From the NCBI GenBank assembly GCA_934725735.1, contig CAKVCP010000028.1:1-21006 (forward strand): a stretch of 21,006 bases of DNA. Reading direction: 5' to 3'. Under the pieces are notes generated by a model, which was not told the origin of the DNA, ran no database searches, and was given only the letters and a program-made list of their open reading frames with translations. Positions 6,579 through 14,220 of this stretch are shown here, piece after piece (positions within the stretch are counted from its first letter, which is position 1; each line of letters begins with the position of its first letter). A program made the position numbers and the translations under genes. The stretch comes from an uncultured Thermoguttaceae bacterium. GTDB lineage: Bacteria > Planctomycetota > Planctomycetia > Pirellulales > Thermoguttaceae.

Positions 6579-7838
6579 TCATTCCCAGACGTCGACGCCG
6601 CCGTCGGATTTCAGGACGAAGACGCGCTTATCGTCGTGGGAGAAGACGGCGGAGAGCGCGGAAACGTCGTCCGAGAAGTTGGAGCCGTCTCCCAAATCGT
6701 CGAGCCATTCCCCCGAGGTCGTGAAGAATCGGAGTGGCGAGACGCGGCGTTTTCCGGACTCGTCGAAGAATCGTCCCGACTCGGCGGCGACGATAAGAGA
6801 GCCGCGCGAATCGATCGAAATCGGATTCGCGGCGCCTCGAAAACCGGTTCCCAGGCCCGGCGCGCGCGACCAGGATTTCTCAGAAAGCCACACGCCCGTC
6901 TCAGGATTGAACGCGTCGATACGGAAGAGCCCGGAGCTTACGGCGTAAAGAACCTTTTCCTCTTCGTCGTAGTTCAAGCAAAAATATTTGGCGAACGCGG
7001 GCTTCAAACCGGGGTATCCCCTTCCCACGTCCGGGGCGCCGACGAGGCAGTCGGCGACGGGCTCCGTCTTGTCGTCGGGGGCGCGTTTTTCAAGCTTTTT
7101 GAGGGAGAAGCGCCAAACGGAGCTCGACTGATAATCGGCGACATAAAGTCGATCCCCATCACATTCGAGGCCGCGGATATTGGCGTCGGATCGCGACAAG
7201 ACGTCGTAAAATTTTCCGACGGCGCCCCTTGCGGCGGTGCGTTCTACGGCGTTGTTTCGCGCATGGTCTTCATCGCCGTCGTTCGCGGAGACGTCGGCGT
7301 CTTGATTCGCGCTCTCCGAGGGAACGTACTGATCGAGTGAAAAGCGCAGCGCCTTAATTTTCGTAGGATAAGCGAGGAGAAGGAGGCCGTTCGAAGGATC
7401 GTCCTCTTGCGCGACGAAGTTTATGGCGGAGGGAGCGACGTCCTCTTCATTCTGCCAGAAATCGAGTTTGTTCCCCGACGCGTCGTAGAGCGCGACGCCC
7501 TTTTCGCTCGCCAAAAAGAACTCGTCGTTCCATCCGGCGGCGATCGCGACGGGACGCGCGTCCGCGTCGGAAACGATAGTGCGCGCGCACCGCAAATTCG
7601 GGTAGAGTTTTGGAGCCTCTGGACGCAGATTGGAGCTCGTGTTGGGATGGGTCGTCAAGAGGACGACGACGCCGAAAACCAAAGCAAAGAGAGTCACGGA
7701 CGCGAGGACGATCCACGTAGCGCGGGGCTTTTCGAGCTTTCCGTCGTCAAAAACGACGCGATGCGCCTGCCCTTGCGTGTCGGTCCAATAGTGCCGACGT
7801 CCGAGTGAAATGTCCTTATCCTTCGAATTATTCTTCAT
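6579..7838 (-). CDS. Membrane-anchored propeller-like protein of unknown function
   Basis: A 419-residue protein with a short charged cytoplasmic start (residues 1-38), one transmembrane helix (about 41-62) and a long extracytoplasmic part. That part consists of repeated blade-like units, each with a strand such as FFLASEKGVALYDASGN, LYVADYQSSSVWRF, VLYAVSSGLFRIDA or VFVLKSDGGVDVWE, typical of NHL/WD-like beta-propellers. A variable acidic loop (about 175-200) interrupts it. The ATG at 7838 has GGAAGGAAAC upstream and a promoter lies just before. It is the last gene of the minus-strand block after the M50 protease and a small membrane protein. A propeller on the outer face of the membrane often binds proteins or sugars; no enzyme motif is visible, so function is open. 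Confidence 0.78.
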   Translation of the reverse strand: MKNNSKDKDISLGRRHYWTDTQGQAHRVVFDDGKLEKPRATWIVLASVTLFALVFGVVVLLTTHPNTSSNLRPEAPKLYPNLRCARTIVSDADARPVAIAAGWNDEFFLASEKGVALYDASGNKLDFWQNEEDVAPSAINFVAQEDDPSNGLLLLAYPTKIKALRFSLDQYVPSESANQDADVSANDGDEDHARNNAVERTAARGAVGKFYDVLSRSDANIRGLECDGDRLYVADYQSSSVWRFSLKKLEKRAPDDKTEPVADCLVGAPDVGRGYPGLKPAFAKYFCLNYDEEEKVLYAVSSGLFRIDAFNPETGVWLSEKSWSRAPGLGTGFRGAANPISIDSRGSLIVAAESGRFFDESGKRRVSPLRFFTTSGEWLDDLGDGSNFSDDVSALSAVFSHDDKRVFVLKSDGGVDVWE

Positions 7839-7885
7839 TTTGTTTCCTTCCGCGCAATGGGTCTCCAGAACCCGAATTATGGGGG

Positions 7886-7914
7886 ATTATACCCGTCATG
7901 GGATGGAAAATCAA
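7886..7914 (-). promoter_or_regulatory. Sigma70-like promoter for the propeller-protein gene
   Basis: On the minus strand -35 TTGATT (7914-7909), exactly 17 bases, then a perfect -10 TATAAT (7891-7886). Transcription would begin near 7879, about 40 bases before the ATG. It gives this last gene expression independent of the M50 protease transcript. Confidence 0.65.
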
Positions 7915-7927
7915 GCGCGTCCGAAAT

Positions 7928-8215
7928 TTATCGTTTGCGCGATTGCGCGCTTCCGCGAGCCCACTGAGCGAGTTCAGGGGACGCGATGGGTAAATTCTTC
8001 GCGTCGACGGTCTCGGGACGATAGCGTTTCGCGTCGAGCGCGGCGCGATCCCTTTCGCGCAGGATTCTCAACACCTCAATAGACGCGGCGCACGCGCAGC
8101 GTCGTTGCATCTTCTTTCCCCGAACGAGGGGGATCGCCAAAACGGCGGCAAATAATCCGAAAAAGAGAACGGCGATTCCTAAAGTCGCCATGAAAGTTAA
8201 AAACGACGTGTCCAT
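7928..8215 (-). CDS. Small single-pass membrane protein with a CxC motif
   Basis: A 95-residue protein: one transmembrane helix (about 8-31), a basic stretch (RGKKMQRR), the motif CACA directly after it, then a charged helix and the segment ETVDAKNLPIASPELAQWA. The ATG at 8215 follows the M50 protease stop codon after only three bases, so the two are almost certainly translationally coupled. The helix-GKK-Cys arrangement resembles the general plan of NqrM-like maturation proteins, but the usual CGG-type motif and a Na+-NQR operon are absent, so I do not assign it. It may be a partner or accessory of the protease. Confidence 0.72.
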   Translation of the reverse strand: MDTSFLTFMATLGIAVLFFGLFAAVLAIPLVRGKKMQRRCACAASIEVLRILRERDRAALDAKRYRPETVDAKNLPIASPELAQWARGSAQSRKR

Positions 8216-8218
8216 AAA

Positions 8219-9223
8219 TCAATCGCTTTCTTGAGCGTTCGACGCGCGTTGCATTCCGTTGTCCGCGTCGGATTCAATCATATAGTGTGAAAAAGGGGCG
8301 ACCAACAACGGCTCTTCGCTATTCGCCAAAAACCTCCAAACAAAGGGGTTGGGATCGACGACGACAATAGGTCGTGCAAATGAACCGACGCACAAATAGC
8401 AGAGGGTCGCCAGGGCAAGGACCGTCCTTGGAGCGTCTAAAGGCTGACGATCGTCGTCCGCGCATCGCGGATGACGCATCGCCCCGCAACAGGCGATCAC
8501 CAGGGCGAAAACGTACCATCCCCAGTAATGCGCGTATGCGGCGAGAGCGCACATCGCGGTTAAAACGACGACGGATAAGATTCGCGCGCGCTTTCTCCCT
8601 AAGAAAGCGTAGGCGACGTGTCCCCCGTCAAGTTGGCCGATCGGCAGAAGATTGAGAGCGGTGATGAGAAGGCCGACCCATCCGGCGATAGCGATCGGAT
8701 GAAGGAGGACGAAAGGAGCGCCGTCCCCTTCGCCGAGGACGAGCGCCGCGATCCCCTGAAGTATCAGAGGCGCGTCGAGGATAGCCCCGCCATTTTCGGG
8801 CGCCTGCGTCGAAAAATTCGAGAGGGAGAGACCGAGGGCGACCGCGATCAACGACGGAATCAACCCGCCGATAGGGCCCGCGACAGCCATGTCCAAGAGG
8901 GCGCGACGATTCGGAATAGGCCCGCGGAAACGCATAATCGCGCCCATCGTTCCAATCGGCGGAAGGGGAAGGGGGACGAAGACGGGGTAATTCGTCTGAA
9001 TCTTGGCGCGTCGACCAAAGAAAAAATGTCCCGCCTCGTGACAAACGAGAATAATCGTCAGGGGAACCGCAAACTGCAAAGCGGTCGCGACGGAAGAACC
9101 GTCGTAAGTCGCGTATCCCGCGGCAAAAACCGTCAAGAAATTCAAGACAAACGAGATCGCGCAGAGACGGGAACTAGGCACGGCGCGGAGCTTGGCGCGC
9201 CATGCCGACAAAATATTTTTCAT
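8219..9223 (-). CDS. M50-family (site-2-protease-like) membrane zinc metalloprotease
   Basis: A 334-residue multi-pass membrane protein. HEAGH (residues 62-66) lies in a transmembrane helix and supplies two zinc-ligand histidines and the catalytic Glu63. NLLPIGQLDGGH (191-202) supplies the third ligand, Asp199. Between them GPIPNRRALLDMAVAGPIGG (101-120) matches the cytosolic loop and G-rich helix of the family. About six hydrophobic helices are visible. The family cleaves substrates within the membrane, for example in envelope-stress regulation or pro-protein processing. No PDZ domain is present, unlike RseP. The C-terminal 80 residues are less typical. It follows purC after 34 bases and is coupled to the 95-residue protein downstream. 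The substrate is unknown. Confidence 0.9.
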   Translation of the reverse strand: MKNILSAWRAKLRAVPSSRLCAISFVLNFLTVFAAGYATYDGSSVATALQFAVPLTIILVCHEAGHFFFGRRAKIQTNYPVFVPLPLPPIGTMGAIMRFRGPIPNRRALLDMAVAGPIGGLIPSLIAVALGLSLSNFSTQAPENGGAILDAPLILQGIAALVLGEGDGAPFVLLHPIAIAGWVGLLITALNLLPIGQLDGGHVAYAFLGRKRARILSVVVLTAMCALAAYAHYWGWYVFALVIACCGAMRHPRCADDDRQPLDAPRTVLALATLCYLCVGSFARPIVVVDPNPFVWRFLANSEEPLLVAPFSHYMIESDADNGMQRASNAQESD

Positions 9224-9257
9224 AGACGTTTGATCAATGTTTCGTCAACGGACGCGC

Positions 9258-10160
9258 TCAGATTTCCGACTGAAACTTGAGTTTGCGACCGGTGAGTCTT
9301 TCATAGGCTTCGATATATTTCTCGCGCGTCTTGAGGACGACGTCGTCGGGTAGCTGAGGCGGCTCGGAGTTGCGATCCCAACCCGATTGGAGGAGCCAGT
9401 CTCTCACGAACTGCTTGTCGAAGGAGGGCTGTCCTTTTCCGGGCTCGTAAAGATCGGCAGGCCAGAAACGCGAAGAGTCGGGCGTCATGACTTCGTCGAT
9501 GAGAATGAGCTCGCCGTCGTCGGTCAACCCGAATTCGAACTTCGTGTCGGCGATGATGATACCGCGCTTGGCGGCGTATTCGCTGCCGCGCTTGAAGACG
9601 TCGAGGGACTTGTCGCGGAGTTGTTCGGCGATATCGAGTCCGACGCGTTTCACGACTTCGTCGAAGGAGACGTTCTGGTCGTGTCCGGAAGTTTCTTTCG
9701 TCGACGGGGTGAAGATCGGCTCGTCAAGCTTGGAGCTTTCCACGAGGCCCGCGGGAAGTTTGATTCCGCAGACCGTCTGCGACTGCTGATATTCCTTCCA
9801 CCCGGAGCCGGAAAGGTATCCGCGAACGACGCACTCGATCATGACGACCTTCGTTTTCTTGCAGAAGACGGAGCGTCCTTCGAAGACGGAGACGTCGGTT
9901 CCCGCAGGGAACGGAACTTTGGACATGTCGGTAGTGACGACATGATTTTTGACGCCGAGGGTCTCAAACCAGAATTCCGCGGTTTGATTCAAAGCTTTTC
10001 CCTTGTCGGGAACGCCGGTGGGGAGCACCCAGTCGAAAGCGCTGATACGATCGGAACAAACGAGCAGGACGTTATCGCCGAAGTCATAGACGTCGCGCAC
10101 TTTACCGCGCTTGGGCGTCATACCCGGAATCGAGGTCTGCAAAACCACGTTACAATTCAT
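9258..10160 (-). CDS. purC: Phosphoribosylaminoimidazole-succinocarboxamide (SAICAR) synthase
   Basis: PurC joins CAIR and L-aspartate using ATP in de novo purine synthesis. The 300-residue protein carries the family landmarks GKVRDVY (19-25), SDRISAFDWVL (36-46), CVVRGYLSGSGWKEY (110-124), PIFTPSTKETSGHD (148-161) and DEVMTPDSSRFWP further on. It is of the longer type (about 300 residues, like yeast Ade1) rather than the 237-residue E. coli type. The frame runs up to 10301, but the ATG at 10160 is chosen because homology starts there and GAGGA lies nine bases upstream. The extra codons are promoter and leader. It is the first gene of the minus-strand block with the M50 protease. Confidence 0.95.
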   Translation of the reverse strand: MNCNVVLQTSIPGMTPKRGKVRDVYDFGDNVLLVCSDRISAFDWVLPTGVPDKGKALNQTAEFWFETLGVKNHVVTTDMSKVPFPAGTDVSVFEGRSVFCKKTKVVMIECVVRGYLSGSGWKEYQQSQTVCGIKLPAGLVESSKLDEPIFTPSTKETSGHDQNVSFDEVVKRVGLDIAEQLRDKSLDVFKRGSEYAAKRGIIIADTKFEFGLTDDGELILIDEVMTPDSSRFWPADLYEPGKGQPSFDKQFVRDWLLQSGWDRNSEPPQLPDDVVLKTREKYIEAYERLTGRKLKFQSEI

Positions 10161-10239
10161 AGGAATAATCCTCAACACAGCAATGCCTACGCGCGTCGTG
10201 CGAACGTCGAGCGACGCATAGTAAGTCGAATAATCTGCT

Positions 10240-10267
10240 ATTATAAAGGAAAAGCGAGATTTAACAA
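10240..10267 (-). promoter_or_regulatory. Sigma70-like promoter for purC
   Basis: On the minus strand -35 TTGTTA (10267-10262), 16-base spacer, -10 TATAAT (10245-10240, perfect). The leader to the purC ATG would be about 75 bases. No PurR-like operator or purine riboswitch was recognised. Confidence 0.5.
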
Positions 10268-10285
10268 TACGGGCGTCAAAACGAC

Positions 10286-10318
10286 AAAAAGGGCCGCGCA
10301 ACGTTTCGCGCGACCCTT
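10286..10318 (-). terminator. Terminator of the MurE-like gene
   Basis: Read on the minus strand, an 11-bp stem (10318-10308 with 10299-10289, one G-T wobble) with an 8-base loop is followed by five T (opposite 10286-10290). It sits 6 bases beyond the MurE-like stop codon and just before the purC promoter, so the two genes are separate units. Confidence 0.9.
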
Positions 10319-10323
10319 GCGCA

Positions 10324-11841
10324 TTAGTTAAACCAATAAGATTCGGAGCTGGGCAAATTATCGCAGAGCCAATTTTTCACAAATTGCCGATCGGGCACGA
10401 ACAATTCGTTGACCGGATCGAGGGACGAGACGTCCTGTCCGACGATGAGAACGGAGTCGTCGATCGTCGCTTGTGTCAACGCCCATTCGATGGCGCGTTT
10501 GCGATTCGGTTCGTCGTGGAACGAATTCTTCGAGGTGAACCCGCGTCGCAAATCTTCGAGCGCTTCGTTCGTCTGCGACTCAGGGAGGTTGCCGCTTGTC
10601 ACGACGGTGACGTCGGCGCCCGCTTCGGCGGCGACCGCTAAGAGCTGCCGCTTGCCGCGATCCCTGTCGTTCGGGGGGCACAGCACGCAGTAAACGAGTC
10701 CGTGGGTAACGGCGCGGAGGGCTTCGAGGGCCGCCGCAAGGGAGTGCGGAGCGCTGGCGCGATCGAGGTACACGCCGAAGGACTGACCGCATTCGATCTG
10801 TTCCATTCTTCCGGGTATATACTCGACGCGTTCGATTCCGCGGGCGATCGACACGAGATCGACGTCCCACGCGATAGCGAGCGCGGCGGCTTCGAGGCAG
10901 TTGTAAATATGCTCTTTGCCGATGACCTTGGTGCGCACAGGGGCGGCGTCTGTTCCCGCGACGACGTAGAAGGTTTGTTCTCCCTTCTGGCGTTCGACGG
11001 GGGTTCCGGAGACGGAGCATGTGGTCGGCTGAATTCCGACGGTGAGGACGGGCTGTTCAATGAGGTGAAGAGCGGCGTCGGTAACGCGGTCGTCGACGTT
11101 GCATATGGCGACGCCGTCGAGTTTAAGATAATCGAAGACGCGGAGTTTAGCGTTTCGATACGCTTCGACGGAGCCGTGATAATCGAGATGATCGCGTCGA
11201 ATATTCGTGAGGCACGCGGCGTCGAAGGCGAGGCCCGCGGGTCGATCTTCGGCGAGGGCGACGGAGGAGAGCTCGATAATCGCGCAGACGCAACCGTTTT
11301 CGACCATCGTTTCCAAGACGCTGACGAGCTTCTCAGGTTCGGGAGTCGTCTCGCGGGTCGGGGCCAGGCTCTTTCCGTCGTAAATACCGAGCGACCCGAC
11401 GAGCCCAACGCGCATCCCCGCTTCGGCCAAGACTCCGCCCAAGACGTAGGACAAGGAGGTTTTTCCCGCGGAGCCGGTCACGGCGACGAGTCGCATTTTC
11501 CGCCCGGGATTTCCGCGCAGCGCATGGCACGCGCGTCCGTATACGACGCGCGGATTGTCGCAAAAGATCGTCGGGAGGACGCCGTCGAGCGCGGAGGCGA
11601 CGCTTTCGGCGCACGATCGATCGAGGACGGCGACGATCGCTCCGTTTTGAGCCGCAGTTTTCACGTTTTGAATCGCGAGTTCAGGATCCCGGTCCATACA
11701 AACAAAGAGACCGTCTCGGAGCTTTTCGTCCGCTTTTACGCCGCAAGATCGAAGCTCGCAATCGTCGACGCCATATCCGTCGAAGTTGTCGAACGCCGCC
11801 GAAAGAGAGAGAGAAATCCCTTCTTTAATAAATGTCGCCAT
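10324..11841 (-). CDS. MurE-like Mur ligase with altered substrate and catalytic motifs
   Basis: A 505-residue, three-domain Mur ligase. The ATP P-loop TGSAGKTS (122-129), TTPEP (165-169), NIRRDHLDYHGS (213-224), the likely carbamylated Lys232 (AKLR), NVDD (248-251) and GRMEQI (344-349) match MurE, which adds diaminopimelate or lysine to UDP-MurNAc-dipeptide. Several MurE hallmarks are changed: EVSSHAL is ELSSVAL (190-196), the DYAHTPDAL segment is DRASAPHSL (360-368), the amino-acid recognition motif DNPR is GNLP (417-420), and GKGHE is GQDVS (468-472). It may be a MurE paralogue acting on another substrate or an inactive regulatory copy. If the cell's only MurE, it would be very divergent. 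The ATG at 11841 has AAGGA nine bases upstream. Confidence 0.85.
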   Translation of the reverse strand: MATFIKEGISLSLSAAFDNFDGYGVDDCELRSCGVKADEKLRDGLFVCMDRDPELAIQNVKTAAQNGAIVAVLDRSCAESVASALDGVLPTIFCDNPRVVYGRACHALRGNPGRKMRLVAVTGSAGKTSLSYVLGGVLAEAGMRVGLVGSLGIYDGKSLAPTRETTPEPEKLVSVLETMVENGCVCAIIELSSVALAEDRPAGLAFDAACLTNIRRDHLDYHGSVEAYRNAKLRVFDYLKLDGVAICNVDDRVTDAALHLIEQPVLTVGIQPTTCSVSGTPVERQKGEQTFYVVAGTDAAPVRTKVIGKEHIYNCLEAAALAIAWDVDLVSIARGIERVEYIPGRMEQIECGQSFGVYLDRASAPHSLAAALEALRAVTHGLVYCVLCPPNDRDRGKRQLLAVAAEAGADVTVVTSGNLPESQTNEALEDLRRGFTSKNSFHDEPNRKRAIEWALTQATIDDSVLIVGQDVSSLDPVNELFVPDRQFVKNWLCDNLPSSESYWFN

Positions 11842-12262
11842 CTGTAATAGTCCTTTTCCCGATTAACACGCGCCTTGTCGTCTGAATCGCTCGCTGATCA
11901 AAGATCGCCGAAAACGACGAATCAGCGCGACAGCCGTCGGTTCAGTATGACAAGAAACGAAAAACGCGTCAATCGCAATTTCAGGGGACGCGCCTGCGCC
12001 GACGCGTCCAACCGAGAGAAAACTACGGCCAACAGGCCTTAAAGTCTTCCCATCTTCTCTCAACACGCTTCAAAGCGTCGATAATCCTTTTACTGATACG
12101 CATTATTTTCTCAAAAATTAGGGAAAAAACTAGAGTTTTTCTGAATAATTCTCCAAAAGCAAGGTGCAAGAACGCATAATAGCTATATATTGCGCGAAGT
12201 AAGTCGGCGTATGATCGTCGACGCGACGCAATCGCCCCTACGTAAAGAATAGGAGACAAAGT
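11842..12262. other. Divergent intergenic region, no gene recognised
   Basis: 421 bases between the MurE-like gene and the oxidoreductase gene. It holds a 7-bp inverted repeat (11892-11898 cgctgat and 11921-11927 atcagcg) that would lie in the MurE-like leader, a nested AT-rich hairpin around 12103-12149 (inner arms aaaaact and agttttt at 12125-12140), and TAATAG/TATATT boxes at 12177-12191 without a good -35. No confident promoter or RNA gene was found. Confidence 0.5.
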
Positions 12263-13633
12263 ATGAATCGACGCGATTTTATCCGTCTTGGCGGACTTAG
12301 CGCGGCAAGCGCGGCGGCGAGCGGCGCCGTCAACGTTTTGGAGACTCGCGCGCAAGAAGCGCGGCAAACGCTCCGCGTCGGACTTATCGGCGCGGGCTGG
12401 TACGGAAACGTCGATTTATATCACCTGACGCAGGTATGTCAGGACGGAACGGCGGCGCGCGATATCGACGTCGTCGCGATTTGCGACGTCGACCGCGATT
12501 CTCTCGAAAAGACCGCCAAGAAGGTCGCGGCGCGTCAAAACGGTCGCGAACCGCGCCAATTCACCGACTATCGCGAGGCGCTCAAAGAGTCGAATCTCGA
12601 CGTCGTTCTCGTCGGAACGCCGGACCATTGGCACGCGCTCGTCGCCATCGCCGCGATCGAAGCGGGATGCGACGTCTATCTTCAGAAGCCGATCGGAGTC
12701 GACGTTCGCGAATGTCAGGCGATCCTCGCGGCGGCGCGCGCGAAAGGCGCGGTCGTACAAGTCGGGCTCCAACGTCGCAGCACCCCGCACCTCGTCGAAG
12801 CCAAGCGCGAAATCATCGACTCAGGGCGTCTCGGACGCGTCGGACAAGTCGATATTTACAGCTATTACGGAGGGCCGGGCCCCGCGTTTAACCAAGAACC
12901 GACGGAAGTACCCGAAGCGTTCGACTACGATTTCTGGTGCGGACCCGCGCCGAAATTGCCGTATTACCCGTGCCTTCGCCGCGGCACGTGGCGTCAATTC
13001 ATGGAGTACGGGAACGGAACCCTTGGAGACATGGGCGTCCACATGTTCGACATGGCGCGATGGCTCCTCGATCTGCGCTATCCGCGCCGCATTTTCTCCG
13101 TCGCCGGACAGTATGTCAAACGCGGCGGGATCTCCAATTGCAGCGACACGCAAACGGTCGTCTTCGATTACGGCGACCTCGAAGTCGTGTGGAATCATCG
13201 CACATGGTCGGAACTTCCCGATCCGCGGCATCCGTGGGGCGGGTATTTCTACGGTGAGAACGGTCTCCTGAAGGCGAGCGTCTTCGGGTACGACTTCCGC
13301 CGCTATCGTTCGAAGGAAACGCAGAGCGTCGACGTCGCGCTTGAGAATCCCGCGTACCCCGGCGACAAGACGGAAGAGGGACTCGAACGTCAATGCTGCG
13401 ACGCGATACGCGAGCATATGCGCGATTTCGTGGCGCGGATCGTCGACCGCGGTCGCCCGCGCAGCGACGTGGAAGAAGGAGCGATCTCCACAATCTGCTG
13501 CGTCTTAGGGAATATTTCGGCGAAGCTTGGGCGCGCGCTCGAATGGGACGAAGAGTCGGGTTGCGTACGCAACGACGACGAGGCCAACGCGCTCCTTGCT
13601 AGGGGATATCGAGCGCCATGGATCCATCCTTGA
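12263..13633 (+). CDS. Tat-exported Gfo/Idh/MocA-family oxidoreductase
   Basis: A 456-residue NAD(P)-dependent sugar- or inositol-type dehydrogenase. Residues 1-30 are a twin-arginine signal (MNRRDFIRLGG, then an Ala-rich stretch). The Rossmann fold starts at LRVGLIGAGWYG (37-48). CDVD (75-78) is the cofactor-ribose acid region, TPDHWHA (119-125) and the catalytic-lysine loop LQKPIG (140-145) follow; the usual EKP is QKP here, with Lys142 kept. GDMGVHMFDMARW supplies the conserved histidine. Planctomycetes carry many such exported paralogues, thought to act on sugars in the periplasm. The substrate cannot be named. AGGAGA at 12251-12256 supports the start. Its 3' end overlaps the next gene by 16 bases. 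Confidence 0.93.
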   Translation: MNRRDFIRLGGLSAASAAASGAVNVLETRAQEARQTLRVGLIGAGWYGNVDLYHLTQVCQDGTAARDIDVVAICDVDRDSLEKTAKKVAARQNGREPRQFTDYREALKESNLDVVLVGTPDHWHALVAIAAIEAGCDVYLQKPIGVDVRECQAILAAARAKGAVVQVGLQRRSTPHLVEAKREIIDSGRLGRVGQVDIYSYYGGPGPAFNQEPTEVPEAFDYDFWCGPAPKLPYYPCLRRGTWRQFMEYGNGTLGDMGVHMFDMARWLLDLRYPRRIFSVAGQYVKRGGISNCSDTQTVVFDYGDLEVVWNHRTWSELPDPRHPWGGYFYGENGLLKASVFGYDFRRYRSKETQSVDVALENPAYPGDKTEEGLERQCCDAIREHMRDFVARIVDRGRPRSDVEEGAISTICCVLGNISAKLGRALEWDEESGCVRNDDEANALLARGYRAPWIHP

Positions 13634-14190
13634 ACGAAGCGATAGCGCCGACGAACGAATCGTCGCGCGAATCGCCGAACGAAGTCGTCGCGCCTTTCCT
13701 CTCCGCGCGGCGGCTTCTCCTTATTCTTTCGTTAATCGCGCTTCTTGCCGGCGGTTATTTCGTCGCGACGCGTTATTCGCCGAGCGCCCAGCGTCGCCGC
13801 GCGGAAGAGCAAGCGCGAGCCGAGATCGCCAAGGCGGTCGAGTCGGCGGCGATAACCGCAGGCGCCAACGACCTTGAAGGCGCGCTCCGCCATCTTTCGA
13901 CGCGAGCGGTCGCGCTGCGCGAACTCGTCGACGCCAACCGCGATTCGACGCGAATCTCGTCCGTCGAATTGACGACGCTCTCCGTCGACTCCCTCGACGT
14001 CGACGCGGAGCCCGCGCGCGCGACGATCTCTCTATCCGCGATCGCGTCGGGTAGATCGCGCGTTTGGCCCTTCCCCACGCCCCTTCCCTTCCGCCTTAAA
14101 ATCGAACTTTCCGACGTCGCGCTGGAACGCGAATCGGACGGCGAATGGCGCGCGCTCGACGGTTGCGCCGCGCGCGTTTCCGCGCCGTAA
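13618..14190 (+). CDS. Single-pass membrane protein, NTF2-like extracytoplasmic part suspected
   Basis: A 190-residue protein: polar cytoplasmic start, one transmembrane helix (about 32-51), then a basic helix and a soluble domain. The domain begins with a long helix (IAKAVESAAITAGANDLEGAL) and continues with several beta strands, ending GEWRALDG. That helix-then-curved-sheet plan resembles NTF2/SnoaL-like folds, but this is pattern recognition only. It overlaps the oxidoreductase gene by 16 bases, in another frame, so is probably coupled to it. The protein encoded next shares the same layout. Function unknown. Confidence 0.75.
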   Translation: MDPSLNEAIAPTNESSRESPNEVVAPFLSARRLLLILSLIALLAGGYFVATRYSPSAQRRRAEEQARAEIAKAVESAAITAGANDLEGALRHLSTRAVALRELVDANRDSTRISSVELTTLSVDSLDVDAEPARATISLSAIASGRSRVWPFPTPLPFRLKIELSDVALERESDGEWRALDGCAARVSAP

Positions 14191-14220
14191 GTTCCACACA
14201 GCTTCCCGGAGGCGTTTCTT

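Noticed and set aside
7928..8215. Assignment of the 95-residue membrane protein as NqrM
   Set aside because: The helix plus GKK-Cys layout is similar, but the typical CGG motif is absent and no Na+-NQR genes are nearby.
11545..11556. DNPR at residues 95-98 of the MurE-like protein as the amino-acid recognition motif
   Set aside because: It lies in the N-terminal UDP-binding domain, before the P-loop. The true motif belongs in the C-terminal domain near residue 417, where the sequence is GNLP.
9387..11847. Long plus-strand open frames opposite purC and the MurE-like gene (9387-10331, 10702-11847)
   Set aside because: They are shadows of well-supported minus-strand genes, with no motifs and no ribosome sites.
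12023..12367. 114-codon minus-strand frame across the start of the oxidoreductase gene
   Set aside because: It overlaps the oxidoreductase start and promoter region, lacks a ribosome site and has no family resemblance.
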